From NCBI RefSeq assembly GCF_006542275.1, contig NZ_CP041217.1:620001-684000 (forward strand): DNA of 64,000 bases. Direction: 5' to 3'. Positions within the stretch are counted from its first letter, which is position 1; each line of letters opens with the position of its first letter. The notes under the pieces were generated by a model. That model was given only the letters and a program-made list of their open reading frames with translations. It was not told where the DNA came from and made no database searches. The stretch is from Saccharibacillus brassicae. GTDB taxonomy: Bacteria; Bacillota; Bacilli; Paenibacillales; Paenibacillaceae. The translations under genes were made by a program, and so were the position numbers. This document shows, one piece after another, positions 9,591 to 17,629 of the stretch.

Positions 9591-10739
9591 TCAATCCAGA
9601 AAAGCGGCCGCGGGCGAGCGTCTGGCCCGGATCATGTCGTGCACATGCAGTTCGGCGTTCGCAAGCAAAGTCGCCTGCGGAACGTCCAGCGTCTCGATCA
9701 ATCCCATCTGCTCGTTGGCGCATTCGCCCGGCGATTCGCTCCACGGCTTCAGCTGCCGGGCGATCTCGCGCACGTCTTCAAGGCTCGCCGTCGTCGAAAA
9801 TCCCTGGCTTCGCATCCACTCGTCATTGAACAGCGTCCCGATGTACCGGTCTCCGCCGTCGGACACCATGCTGACGATCCGGCGTTCCGGCCCCCACTGC
9901 TGGGCCAGCTTGAGCGCGACCAGCGCGCAGGCTCCGCTGGACGGTCCCATCAGGATGCCTTCGTGGCGAGCGAACGCCCGGGCGGCCACGAAAGCATGCT
10001 CGTCCGAAATTTTGTAGGCATAATCCAGATTCGACAAGGTCAGGTTGACCGGCGTCCAGCTGAGCCCGACACCGGGCGTACGATAGGCGTTGGCCTGCCC
10101 GCCGAAGATCGTCGAGCCGACCGCGTCCACGCCGCAGATTTGCGCCTGCGGCGCGTACGTTTTGAGAAAACGCGAGATGCCGCCGAGCTGGCCGCCCGTG
10201 CTGACCGCCGCGACGAACGCGCTCAGTTCTCCCGGACACTGCTCCAGAATCTCCCGGGCCGTGCTGCGGTAATGCGCTTCCTGATTCAGCCGGTTGAAGC
10301 ATTGGTCCGGCCGGTAAGCCCCTTCGATCTCGCGGGCCAGCTTGTTCGCCAGCGCGATGCGCGTTTTGTGGTAGCTGCCGCTGTCGTCCTGCTCCGTGAC
10401 GACGATCACTTCCGCCCCGAACCCTTGGATCAGGGCGAGATTGGCTTCGGTCGTCTTGGGGTCTACCAAGATGAGGACCCGGTACCCTTTGGCGGCTCCG
10501 ATCATGGCCAGCGAGATGCCGAAGTTGCCGCTGGACGATTCGATCAACGTGCCGCCCGGCTTCAGCCAGCCCCTTTGCTCGGCCGTCTCGACCAGATAGA
10601 GCGCCGCACGGTCCTTAATGCTGCCTCCCGGGTTGTAGCGCTCGTACTTGAACAGGACCTGCGCTTCTTCGGGACGGTTCAGGCGGGCAAGCGAAATCAG
10701 CGGGGTCTGTCCGATCGTTCCCAAAATCGTGGAGCTCAT
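9591..10739 (-). CDS. PLP-dependent cysteine-synthase-family enzyme (SbnA/CysK-like)
   Basis: This 382-residue protein has the fold-type II PLP signature: Schiff-base lysine K42 in NPGGSIKDRAA, the substrate/phosphate loop SSSGNFG (68-74) and a glycine-rich STGGQLGG. Such enzymes do beta-replacement on O-acetyl- or O-phosphoserine. SbnA uses O-phosphoserine and glutamate to start 2,3-diaminopropionate synthesis for a siderophore. Here no SbnB-like dehydrogenase accompanies it, so the nucleophile is open. A GAGGAGG site sets the ATG at 10739, directly downstream of a 12-bp tandem repeat. Membership in this operon suggests it builds the ligand rather than cysteine. Confidence 0.85.
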   Translation of the reverse strand: MSSTILGTIGQTPLISLARLNRPEEAQVLFKYERYNPGGSIKDRAALYLVETAEQRGWLKPGGTLIESSSGNFGISLAMIGAAKGYRVLILVDPKTTEANLALIQGFGAEVIVVTEQDDSGSYHKTRIALANKLAREIEGAYRPDQCFNRLNQEAHYRSTAREILEQCPGELSAFVAAVSTGGQLGGISRFLKTYAPQAQICGVDAVGSTIFGGQANAYRTPGVGLSWTPVNLTLSNLDYAYKISDEHAFVAARAFARHEGILMGPSSGACALVALKLAQQWGPERRIVSMVSDGGDRYIGTLFNDEWMRSQGFSTTASLEDVREIARQLKPWSESPGECANEQMGLIETLDVPQATLLANAELHVHDMIRARRSPAAAFLD

Positions 10740-10757
10740 GGCGTATCCTCCTCGGGT

Positions 10758-10829
10758 GCGAACTCTGAAGCGAACTCTGAAGCGAACTCTGATATGAACT
10801 CTAATATGAACTCTAATACGAACTCTGAA
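10758..10829. repeat. Six tandem 12-bp repeats upstream of the PLP-enzyme gene
   Basis: Six head-to-tail units follow the pattern RYGAACTCTRAW (first unit GCGAACTCTGAA) with few differences. They sit in the 150-bp space between the ABC ATPase stop and the ribosome site of the PLP enzyme. Confidence 0.95.
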
Positions 10830-10889
10830 GCGAAAACCCGTGCAGCCTTGATGCAAAATCCGGCGCGAACTGAACGGTACGTCAAAGCT

Positions 10890-12524
10890 TTACTTCCTGT
10901 AGGCCGAAGTCGGCCGCTCTTCTTCTGCCGGGAAATCGGCGCCGCGCAGCAGCAGGCGGGTATGTTCATGCTCGCCGCGCAGCAAGCTCCGGCCCGGCAG
11001 CTGCTCGATAAAGCGTCCTTCGTGCATGACGGCGATCTGATGACAAAACGCGCGCAGCACCTTCACGTCATGGGAAATCATCAGGATCGAAAACCCGAAC
11101 TGGCGATGCAGGCGCTGCAGCAGTTCCAAAATTTGCGCCTGTACGCTCATGTCGAGCGCCGAAACGGCTTCGTCGCAGATCAGAATCTCCGGCTGCAGCG
11201 CCAGAGCGCGCGCAATCGCGATGCGCTGGCACTGCCCCGTGCTGAGCTGCGGCGGCCTGCGCCGCTGGGCAGACTCCGGAATGCCGACTGCGTCCAGCAG
11301 GAAGCGGGCCCGCTCAAGCCGCTCCGAACGGCTGCCGACGCGAAAGACATGCAGCGCGGCCTGCACAAGTTCCAGCGCGCTGACGCGCGGATTCAGACTC
11401 GCCCGCGCATCCTGGAACACGAGCTGGACATGCCGGGCCAGGCGGCGCCTGGCTCGCCCTGTCGCGTGGGTAATGTCTTCGCCGCGCAGCCGGACGGTGC
11501 CGGCATCCGCCGAATCCAGTCCCACGATGCAGCGAACGAGCGTCGATTTGCCGCAGCCGCTTTGGCCGAGAATGCCGACAATTTCCCGTTCGTGCAGCCG
11601 CAGGCGGACTCCGCTCAACACCCGCTGCCCCGGTCCGTACGATTTGGCCAAATCGTGCACGTCCAGCAGCGGGTTCTCCCCGTATGCGGGAGCACCCGAA
11701 CCGACCGCTTCCGGCTGCGCGGTCGGCGTACGGGCATCCAGCAGCTGCCGCGTGTATGCATGCTGCGGCCGCGCCAGCACCTGGGCGGTCTCTCCGCGTT
11801 CCACGATGCGGCCTTCGTGCAGGACGAGGACGCGATGGCTCAGCGCCTGCGCAAGCGCAAGGTCGTGCGTGATCAGCAGCACCGTCAGATCCAGTTCCCG
11901 CTGCAGGTTGTGCAGCAGGTCCAGCACTTCCCGCTGGTTCACCGTATCCAGCGCCGAAGTCGGCTCGTCCGCGATCAGCACCTGCGGACGCAGGCAGAGC
12001 GCAAGCGCCAGGCAGACGCGCTGGCACATGCCTCCGCTCAGCTCGTGCGGATACGACCGCAGCACTGTGGCCGGGTCCGCAAAACCGAGACGCGACAACC
12101 AATCCGCGCCGATCACCAATGTCTCTTCTTTTTCGGCCAGCCGATGCGCCCGCAGCGTCTCGCGAAAATGTTCGCCGATCCTCATCATCGGATTCAGCGC
12201 CAATCGCGCATCCTGAAACAGCATGGCGATACCGCGCCCGCGAAGCTTGGCCCAGGCCCGTTCCGGCCGCGCGAGCCGGATCGCCGGATGCCCTTCCAGA
12301 ACCAGCGTGCCGGACGCGACGGACGCGGAAGGCGGAAGCAGGCCGAGCAGCGCTTTGGCGATCGTCGATTTGCCCGATCCGCTCTCGCCGAGCAGGGACA
12401 CGATTTCGCCTTCGTACATCGTGAACGAAATCGCTTGGAGTACCGTCTGCCCTTTTTTCTCAGACCGGTACGCAATTTCCAGATTGTCGATTCGAAGCTT
12501 CTCCTGCTTGTCCGCGATTTCCAT
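10890..12524 (-). CDS. Fused dual ABC ATPase of nickel/oligopeptide-type importer (DppD-DppF or NikD-NikE fusion)
   Basis: Two ABC domains lie in one 544-residue chain. The N-half has GESGSGKST (46-54), LSGGMCQR and ADEPTSALD; the C-half has GQSGCGKST, LSTGQCQR and CDEAVSALD. In most Opp/Dpp/Nik systems these are two separate proteins. The second signature reads LSTGQ instead of LSGGQ, and both signature loops carry a cysteine where arginine is usual. It energises uptake through the two permeases encoded immediately upstream (45-bp gap). Substrate is inferred from the operon as a metal-ligand complex. Confidence 0.92.
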   Translation of the reverse strand: MEIADKQEKLRIDNLEIAYRSEKKGQTVLQAISFTMYEGEIVSLLGESGSGKSTIAKALLGLLPPSASVASGTLVLEGHPAIRLARPERAWAKLRGRGIAMLFQDARLALNPMMRIGEHFRETLRAHRLAEKEETLVIGADWLSRLGFADPATVLRSYPHELSGGMCQRVCLALALCLRPQVLIADEPTSALDTVNQREVLDLLHNLQRELDLTVLLITHDLALAQALSHRVLVLHEGRIVERGETAQVLARPQHAYTRQLLDARTPTAQPEAVGSGAPAYGENPLLDVHDLAKSYGPGQRVLSGVRLRLHEREIVGILGQSGCGKSTLVRCIVGLDSADAGTVRLRGEDITHATGRARRRLARHVQLVFQDARASLNPRVSALELVQAALHVFRVGSRSERLERARFLLDAVGIPESAQRRRPPQLSTGQCQRIAIARALALQPEILICDEAVSALDMSVQAQILELLQRLHRQFGFSILMISHDVKVLRAFCHQIAVMHEGRFIEQLPGRSLLRGEHEHTRLLLRGADFPAEEERPTSAYRK

Positions 12525-12569
12525 GCCTCCTCTGGTCTCTCCTGTTCACGTGCCCGTTTTCTTTTTCGC

Positions 12570-13397
12570 TCATATCCGGTGTTTCTCGTAAGGATCGATC
12601 ACGTCCCGCAGTCCTTCGCCGATACAGTTGAACGCCAGCACCGTCAGCACGATGAACAACGCCGGGCCGAGCAGCACATGCGGAGTCGTCATGAAATGCG
12701 CGCGCCCGTCGGCCAGCATGCTGCCCCATTCCGGCGAAGGCGGCTGGGAGCCCAGTCCGAGAAAAGACAGCGCCGCTATGCCCAAAATCAGGCTGCCGAG
12801 TTCGAACGTGGCCAGCACGAGCACCGGACCGAGCGCCTGCGGCAGCAGCTCCGTGCGCAGGATACGAACAGGCGAAGCGCCCAACACCCGGGCGGCTTCG
12901 ACGGCCGTGCTTTTCTTCGCCTGGATCACGATGCTGCGCGTCAGGCGCGCAAAACCGACCCACCACAGGATCACAACGGCCAGCAGCAGATGCGCAAGGC
13001 CCGTGCCGAACAAAGCCGCGATCACCATCGCGAACACCATGAACGGAAAAGCCAGCAGCACGTCGATGATCCGCATCAACGCGATATCGAGCAGCGAACC
13101 GTGAAGCAGGCCGGCCACGGCACCGAGCACCAGGCCGATCAGCAGCGCCGAACCGAGCGCAAGCCCGCACGAGACCAACGTCGTCTGACCGCCGTGCAGC
13201 GTACGGGCTAGCAGATCGCGCCCGAACCGGTCGGTCCCGAGCGGATGTTCCGGACTCGGCCGCTCCAGACGCGCGCCTGCGTTCATCGCCAGCGGATCGC
13301 CCAGCGGCAGCCACGAAGCGGCGAAGATCGGGACAATCAGCAGCACCAGCAGGAGCAGGCCGAAGATCAGCGTATAAGACGCTCGCCGGCTATTCAT
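12570..13397 (-). CDS. ABC importer permease, OppC/DppC/NikC type
   Basis: This 275-residue membrane protein has an N-terminal anchoring helix, a periplasm-side region with GTDRFGRD (typical of OppC/NikC) and five further membrane segments with an ATPase-contacting EAARVLGASPVRIL loop. It overlaps the preceding permease gene by 8 bp, which points to coupled translation. Together with its partner it forms the channel of the nickel/peptide-class importer. Confidence 0.93.
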   Translation of the reverse strand: MNSRRASYTLIFGLLLLVLLIVPIFAASWLPLGDPLAMNAGARLERPSPEHPLGTDRFGRDLLARTLHGGQTTLVSCGLALGSALLIGLVLGAVAGLLHGSLLDIALMRIIDVLLAFPFMVFAMVIAALFGTGLAHLLLAVVILWWVGFARLTRSIVIQAKKSTAVEAARVLGASPVRILRTELLPQALGPVLVLATFELGSLILGIAALSFLGLGSQPPSPEWGSMLADGRAHFMTTPHVLLGPALFIVLTVLAFNCIGEGLRDVIDPYEKHRI

Positions 13398-14352
13398 GCG
13401 CTCCCTCCTTGTGCGGACGTGCGACGCGCGGATCGAGCCAGGCGTACAGCCCTTCCACGATCAGGTGAATCCCGACGACCGACAACACCGTGACCAGCGC
13501 GTAACCTTGCAGAGCCGGGTAGTCTTTGTTCAGAATGCCGTTTAAGGCGTATTCGCCAAGTCCCGGCCACGCGAACAGACTCTCGATCACGACGGCCCCG
13601 CTGACGTAAGCGGTGAGCGACAGGCCGATCAGCGTAATCGTCGAGAGCAGCACGTTGCGCATGGCGTGACCGACGACGCGGCGCGTGCCGAGTCCCCGCG
13701 ACAGCGCGGACTGGACATAGACCTGCCCCAACTCGCTGAGCAGGTTGGCGCGCACGACGCGGATCATCTGCGGCGCTCCGAGCAGCCCCATCGTCAGCGC
13801 CGGCAGCCACAATCGCGACCAGCCGGCTCCGCTGCCGATTTCGTACAGCTCAAGCTTGACGGACAGCAGCAGGAGCAGCAGCAGACCGATCACGAACCCG
13901 GGCACGGAAGCCAGCAGCACGCACAGCAGCCGGACCAGCGTATCGGTCAGCGTCCCGGCACGCAGCGCCGACAGCATGCCGACCAGCAGCCCGATCCCGA
14001 CCTGGATCGTAAGCGCCGTGCATGCCAGAAGCAGCGTCGCCGGCCAGCGTTCGCCGATCTCGGCAGACACCGGCCGCTGCGTATAGAACGAAGTGCCCAG
14101 ATCCATGCGCAGCAGGCTGCCCGCCCACGATACGTATTGACTGAACAGACTTCCGTTCAAGCCCAGCTCGCCCCGCAGGTCGCCCACCATCTTGGCGTAC
14201 GTGTCGGCGTCCACCGCGATATCCAGCGTTCGGCCGATCAGAAGCTTGGCCGGATCGCCCGGCGCGAGGCGGATCAGCGCGAACAACACGATCGAAGCGG
14301 CAAAAACGGTAATACACGTCTGCAGAAGCGTAAGCAGCAATCGCCTTCTCAT
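13390..14352 (-). CDS. ABC importer permease, OppB/DppB/NikB type
   Basis: This 320-residue permease starts with MRRRLLLTLLQT and a first transmembrane helix, followed by APGDPAKLLIG, typical of OppB/NikB. The ATPase-docking loop SALSRGLGTRRVVGHA and the final VIESLFAWPGLGEYAL motif are conserved features of this group. It begins 21 bp after the solute-binding-protein stop and overlaps the next permease gene. Confidence 0.93.
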   Translation of the reverse strand: MRRRLLLTLLQTCITVFAASIVLFALIRLAPGDPAKLLIGRTLDIAVDADTYAKMVGDLRGELGLNGSLFSQYVSWAGSLLRMDLGTSFYTQRPVSAEIGERWPATLLLACTALTIQVGIGLLVGMLSALRAGTLTDTLVRLLCVLLASVPGFVIGLLLLLLLSVKLELYEIGSGAGWSRLWLPALTMGLLGAPQMIRVVRANLLSELGQVYVQSALSRGLGTRRVVGHAMRNVLLSTITLIGLSLTAYVSGAVVIESLFAWPGLGEYALNGILNKDYPALQGYALVTVLSVVGIHLIVEGLYAWLDPRVARPHKEGAHE

Positions 14353-14373
14353 CAGCGTCCGCCTCCTTTGCCG

Positions 14374-15987
14374 TTACGGAGACACAAATTTCAGATTTGC
14401 GTTCACCAAATTTTCGAACGGACGGAAATGGTCGACGAATCCTTCCAGATTCCGGCTGACGGCCGTCACCTGCGGACGCGGATACAAGCTGATGACCGGC
14501 GCCTGTTCGGCGATATAGGCGTTGGCTTCGAGCGCCCGCGCATGGCGCGACGCTGCGTCGGTCGCCGCTTCCAACCGCTCCAGCAGTTCGTTTGCTTTGG
14601 CGTCGTCGAAGCCTCCGTAATTGCCGCTGCCTTCGGGCGCGTATTGGCCGCTCAGAAGCGTATGCGGCTCGCCGAACGTGCTCCACGCTTCGATAAAAGC
14701 GTCCCATTGGCCCGTCTCGCGCGCGCTCTCGATCAGGCTGTAATCGCCGTGCCGGATATCGGCCTGAATGCCGAGCTGCGTCCACTGGTACTGCAGCGTC
14801 TCGCCGAGCGCACGATCGCCGCCCCACGTCATCAGCGTCAGGGTGAACGGTTCGCCGTTTTTGGTGCGCACGCCCGAGCCGTCGAGCGTCCAACCGGCTT
14901 CGTCGAGCAGCTTCCCTGCACGCTCAAGATCGAACTTGGCGTATACCGCGTCCCGCGCTTCGGCAAATGCCGGATTGGAACTGAGCCACGTCGTTACGGG
15001 AAAGCTCTGCCCTTCCGCCGCCTGCAGAATCAGTTCCTCGCGATCGATCCCCCAGGACAGCGCCTGCCGGACCCGGACGTCCCGGAATTTGTCCTGCTTC
15101 AAATTCAGGTACACGGTCTGCGTATTGGAAGCGGGCACGGTCGAAAGCTTCACCTTGTCTTCCGCCTGCAGCTGTTCGATTGCCGATACCGGCATCTTCT
15201 GCGCGATATGGCTGCTGCCGCTCAATACGGACAGCATCCGCGTCTGCTCGTCGGCAATCTGCTCGTGCACGACGCGGGCAATCGCAGGCTTTTCGCCCCA
15301 GTACTCGTCGTTGACGGCAAGTTCCATCCGCTTCTGCGGTTCGAAAGCGGTCACTTTGTACATGCCGGACAAGTCCATCGTGCCTACGGCGTCGTGAGCG
15401 GCTTCCGCGTTATGGATCAGCGTCTGGTACGAAGACAGACTCAGCGGCACGTCCATGTTCGGATGCGCCGTCTTGACCTGCAGCGCGGCGTCGTCCGTGA
15501 CGGAGAACGTCAAATCCTGAATGTACGGCACGACCTGCTTGTCGAGCTTGCGCGAACGTTCCAGCGAAGCGACGACCGCCGCGGCATCGACCTTTTTCCC
15601 GCTCCAGAACTTCGCTTCCGGCTTGAGCGTGATCTTCCATGTCTTCGCGTCGACCGCTTCGGCGCTTTCTGCCAGCACGGGCTGGATCTTCCCTTCGGGA
15701 TCGGCTTTGAACAGCGTCTCGCCCGCGCCGATCGCGATCAAATAGCTCGACGTGAGCGGCTGTACCGGATCGAGCGCGGCCGCGATTTCCTGATCGGCGA
15801 TGATCAGCTCCTGCGGAACTTTCTCCCCGGTATCGGAAGCTTCGCCGCCTGCCTCGGCTTCCTTGGACGCCGGCGCCGCTTCGGCCCGATTAGGAGCGGC
15901 CTGCTCGTTCGCCGCCGGCGCGCCGCACCCTCCCACCATGATGAATCCTATTAACAGCAGCGGGTAAAAAAACTTTTTTCTATGCAT
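14374..15987 (-). CDS. Lipoprotein solute-binding protein, family 5 (nickel/peptide class)
   Basis: This 537-residue receptor starts at the ATG at 15987, behind GGAGG; the longer frame would begin with an unsupported TTG. The signal peptide ends in a VGGC lipobox with the lipidated cysteine at residue 21. The mature protein has SBP_bac_5 features: LTSSYLIAIGAGETLF, WKITLKPEAKFWSGKKVDA, VRQALSWGIDREEL. It would capture the extracellular ligand (inferred metal-metallophore) and deliver it to the two downstream permeases. NikA, CntA and peptide receptors share this fold, so sequence alone does not fix the ligand. Confidence 0.9.
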   Translation of the reverse strand: MHRKKFFYPLLLIGFIMVGGCGAPAANEQAAPNRAEAAPASKEAEAGGEASDTGEKVPQELIIADQEIAAALDPVQPLTSSYLIAIGAGETLFKADPEGKIQPVLAESAEAVDAKTWKITLKPEAKFWSGKKVDAAAVVASLERSRKLDKQVVPYIQDLTFSVTDDAALQVKTAHPNMDVPLSLSSYQTLIHNAEAAHDAVGTMDLSGMYKVTAFEPQKRMELAVNDEYWGEKPAIARVVHEQIADEQTRMLSVLSGSSHIAQKMPVSAIEQLQAEDKVKLSTVPASNTQTVYLNLKQDKFRDVRVRQALSWGIDREELILQAAEGQSFPVTTWLSSNPAFAEARDAVYAKFDLERAGKLLDEAGWTLDGSGVRTKNGEPFTLTLMTWGGDRALGETLQYQWTQLGIQADIRHGDYSLIESARETGQWDAFIEAWSTFGEPHTLLSGQYAPEGSGNYGGFDDAKANELLERLEAATDAASRHARALEANAYIAEQAPVISLYPRPQVTAVSRNLEGFVDHFRPFENLVNANLKFVSP

Positions 15988-16008
15988 ATCGCGAACCTCC
16001 AACTTTAT

Positions 16009-16812
16009 TCATATGGCCTGCGCAAGCAGTTGAAGCCTTCTGCCCTGCATGCTTTTCCCAAAAACGAGCGGTTGATCTTGTTCGAACGCTCCGATATGCG
16101 GCGCAGGCTGATCGAACAGCTCGATCAGGCGGAAGCCGGACTCGGTCAAATACCGGACAAGTTCCTGCGGAAACAGCAGCCGATGCTTCAGATGTTCCGC
16201 GATCGGCTCCTGCCCGTCGAATTCCCAGCTGTAATCGCGCAGCAGCAGCTGATTCGGCAGGTCGATCGAAAAGCGCGTGCGCAGCGTCACTCCCTGCTCC
16301 CCGTGCATACGCCGGTCGATCAATTCTTCCTCCAGCCAGCGCTGCCCTTCGCGGGTGAGGAAAAACGCCGCGTTGCGCATATCCAGATACAGCAGGCCGC
16401 CTTCCTTCAAATGGTTGCGGAAGCAGCCAAGAGCAGCGCGTACGTCGTCGTTCGTAAAATTGTACAAAAACGTGCTGCCCACGCAGGTGAGCGCATCGAA
16501 TTGCTCGTTCAGCTCGAAACGTTCCTGATCTCCGCGCACGAAAGACCGTTCGGGATACTTCTCTCTGGCCCAGCGCAGCATTTCCTCCGACTGGTCCAGC
16601 CCCGTCACGTCGTACCCGGCTTCGCTGAGCCAGTCCACTTCCCGGCCCGGTCCGCAGCCGACGTCCAGCACTTTCGGTCCCGAGTCGTATTCGCGCAGCA
16701 GCTTGTCAATAAACTGCGCCATGCCGAAATCTTCTTCTCCGTTAAAAGTCAGGTACAGCGACGGACGGGTGTGCAAAAAATTGTCGCGATCCGAATTAAG
16801 TGACGCCGACAT
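16009..16812 (-). CDS. Class I SAM-dependent methyltransferase
   Basis: This 267-residue Rossmann methyltransferase has motif I VLDVGCGPGREVDWL (48-62), motif II GLDQSEEMLRWA and a post-I acidic region. The C-terminal half has an YSWEFDGQEP region seen in small-molecule methyltransferases. A GGAGGAGG site precedes the ATG. It lies 22 bp after the DUF364 gene and 21 bp before the solute-binding-protein gene. It could methylate an amine or carboxylate of the operon product. It does not resemble nicotianamine synthase/CntL. Confidence 0.85.
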   Translation of the reverse strand: MSASLNSDRDNFLHTRPSLYLTFNGEEDFGMAQFIDKLLREYDSGPKVLDVGCGPGREVDWLSEAGYDVTGLDQSEEMLRWAREKYPERSFVRGDQERFELNEQFDALTCVGSTFLYNFTNDDVRAALGCFRNHLKEGGLLYLDMRNAAFFLTREGQRWLEEELIDRRMHGEQGVTLRTRFSIDLPNQLLLRDYSWEFDGQEPIAEHLKHRLLFPQELVRYLTESGFRLIELFDQPAPHIGAFEQDQPLVFGKSMQGRRLQLLAQAI

Positions 16813-16834
16813 GAAGTTCCTCCTCCTTCAAACC

Positions 16835-17629
16835 TCAATGATAGATAAACAGTTCGGAAGCTCCGCCGCTAAACTGCGTAAACGGAAACGGTTCGGCCAC
16901 GACGCTCCGCACGCCTTCGCCCACGAACCGTGCGGCGATGGCGCTGCCGGTCTGGGCGTAGACGGTCAGCGGTATTTCGCGTTCCCGGACCTTGTGCACG
17001 ATCAGATCGAAGCTGCCGTTGCTCAGCGTCATGCCCGTGCAGATGACGCTGTCGGCCTGCTCCAGCACGACGTGCATGTCCGGCTCCACGCGCTGTCCGC
17101 TCTGCGTGCGTTCCAGCTGCAAATCGCAGGGCAGGCAGATGCCTCCGCGCCGCTCGATCGCTTCGATCAGCGGATTGACGACGCCGATCAGCGCGACGCG
17201 GCTGCCGGGCGCGATCCGCGCCGTATCGGCGACGCAGGCGTCGCGCAGCAGCGCCTTGTCCAGCGGAGTACCGGCGGGAATATGCGCCACTTCCCGGCAG
17301 GCGCCGTGATGCGGCCGCACTGCGGCCAGATAGGCGTCCATCGCCGCCACGCGCACCGGCAGGCGATCATCGCGCAGCAGCTCCGCCACGGAGCGGCCGG
17401 AGCATTCCTCGGCCGCGTCCGCGGAGAGCTGCCCGGGCGTATGCGAGCATGCGCCAAAAGCTTCTCCCACCCGCAGCAGCAAATAGTGATTCCGGTATTT
17501 CACGGCAGAACCGGGAAACTGAGTCGTCTGGTAGATACTTACCGCGCCGGTCGCGGACACCGATGCGGGATCGGCGCCGAGTTCTCCCCGCAGAACCGCT
17601 TCCTGCAATGCGTTCAGGTTCAGGTTCAT
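16835..17629 (-). CDS. DUF4213/DUF364 protein (putative heavy-metal chelation domain)
   Basis: The protein has 264 residues. The start is the ATG at 17629, which overlaps the ATP-grasp stop in an ATGA arrangement; the longer frame lies inside that gene. The N-terminal half fits DUF4213, and the C-terminal Rossmann half (RVALIGVVNPLIEAIERR, SVICTGMTLSNGSFD) fits DUF364. This superfamily has been proposed to handle heavy metals. Its translation is probably coupled to the ATP-grasp gene. Its biochemical step is not known; it may bind metal or act on the ligand. Confidence 0.8.
   Translation of the reverse strand: MNLNLNALQEAVLRGELGADPASVSATGAVSIYQTTQFPGSAVKYRNHYLLLRVGEAFGACSHTPGQLSADAAEECSGRSVAELLRDDRLPVRVAAMDAYLAAVRPHHGACREVAHIPAGTPLDKALLRDACVADTARIAPGSRVALIGVVNPLIEAIERRGGICLPCDLQLERTQSGQRVEPDMHVVLEQADSVICTGMTLSNGSFDLIVHKVREREIPLTVYAQTGSAIAARFVGEGVRSVVAEPFPFTQFSGGASELFIYH

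Noticed and set aside
10736-10969. Frame with SEFA-type peptide repeats
   Set aside because: Created by the 12-bp DNA repeat; it overlaps the ATPase gene end and has no start signals.
9216-13211. Plus-strand open frame of 1331 codons across the metallophore operon
   Set aside because: It is the antisense shadow of four recognisable minus-strand genes. Its Arg/Gln/His-rich composition is typical of reverse-strand frames in GC-rich DNA.
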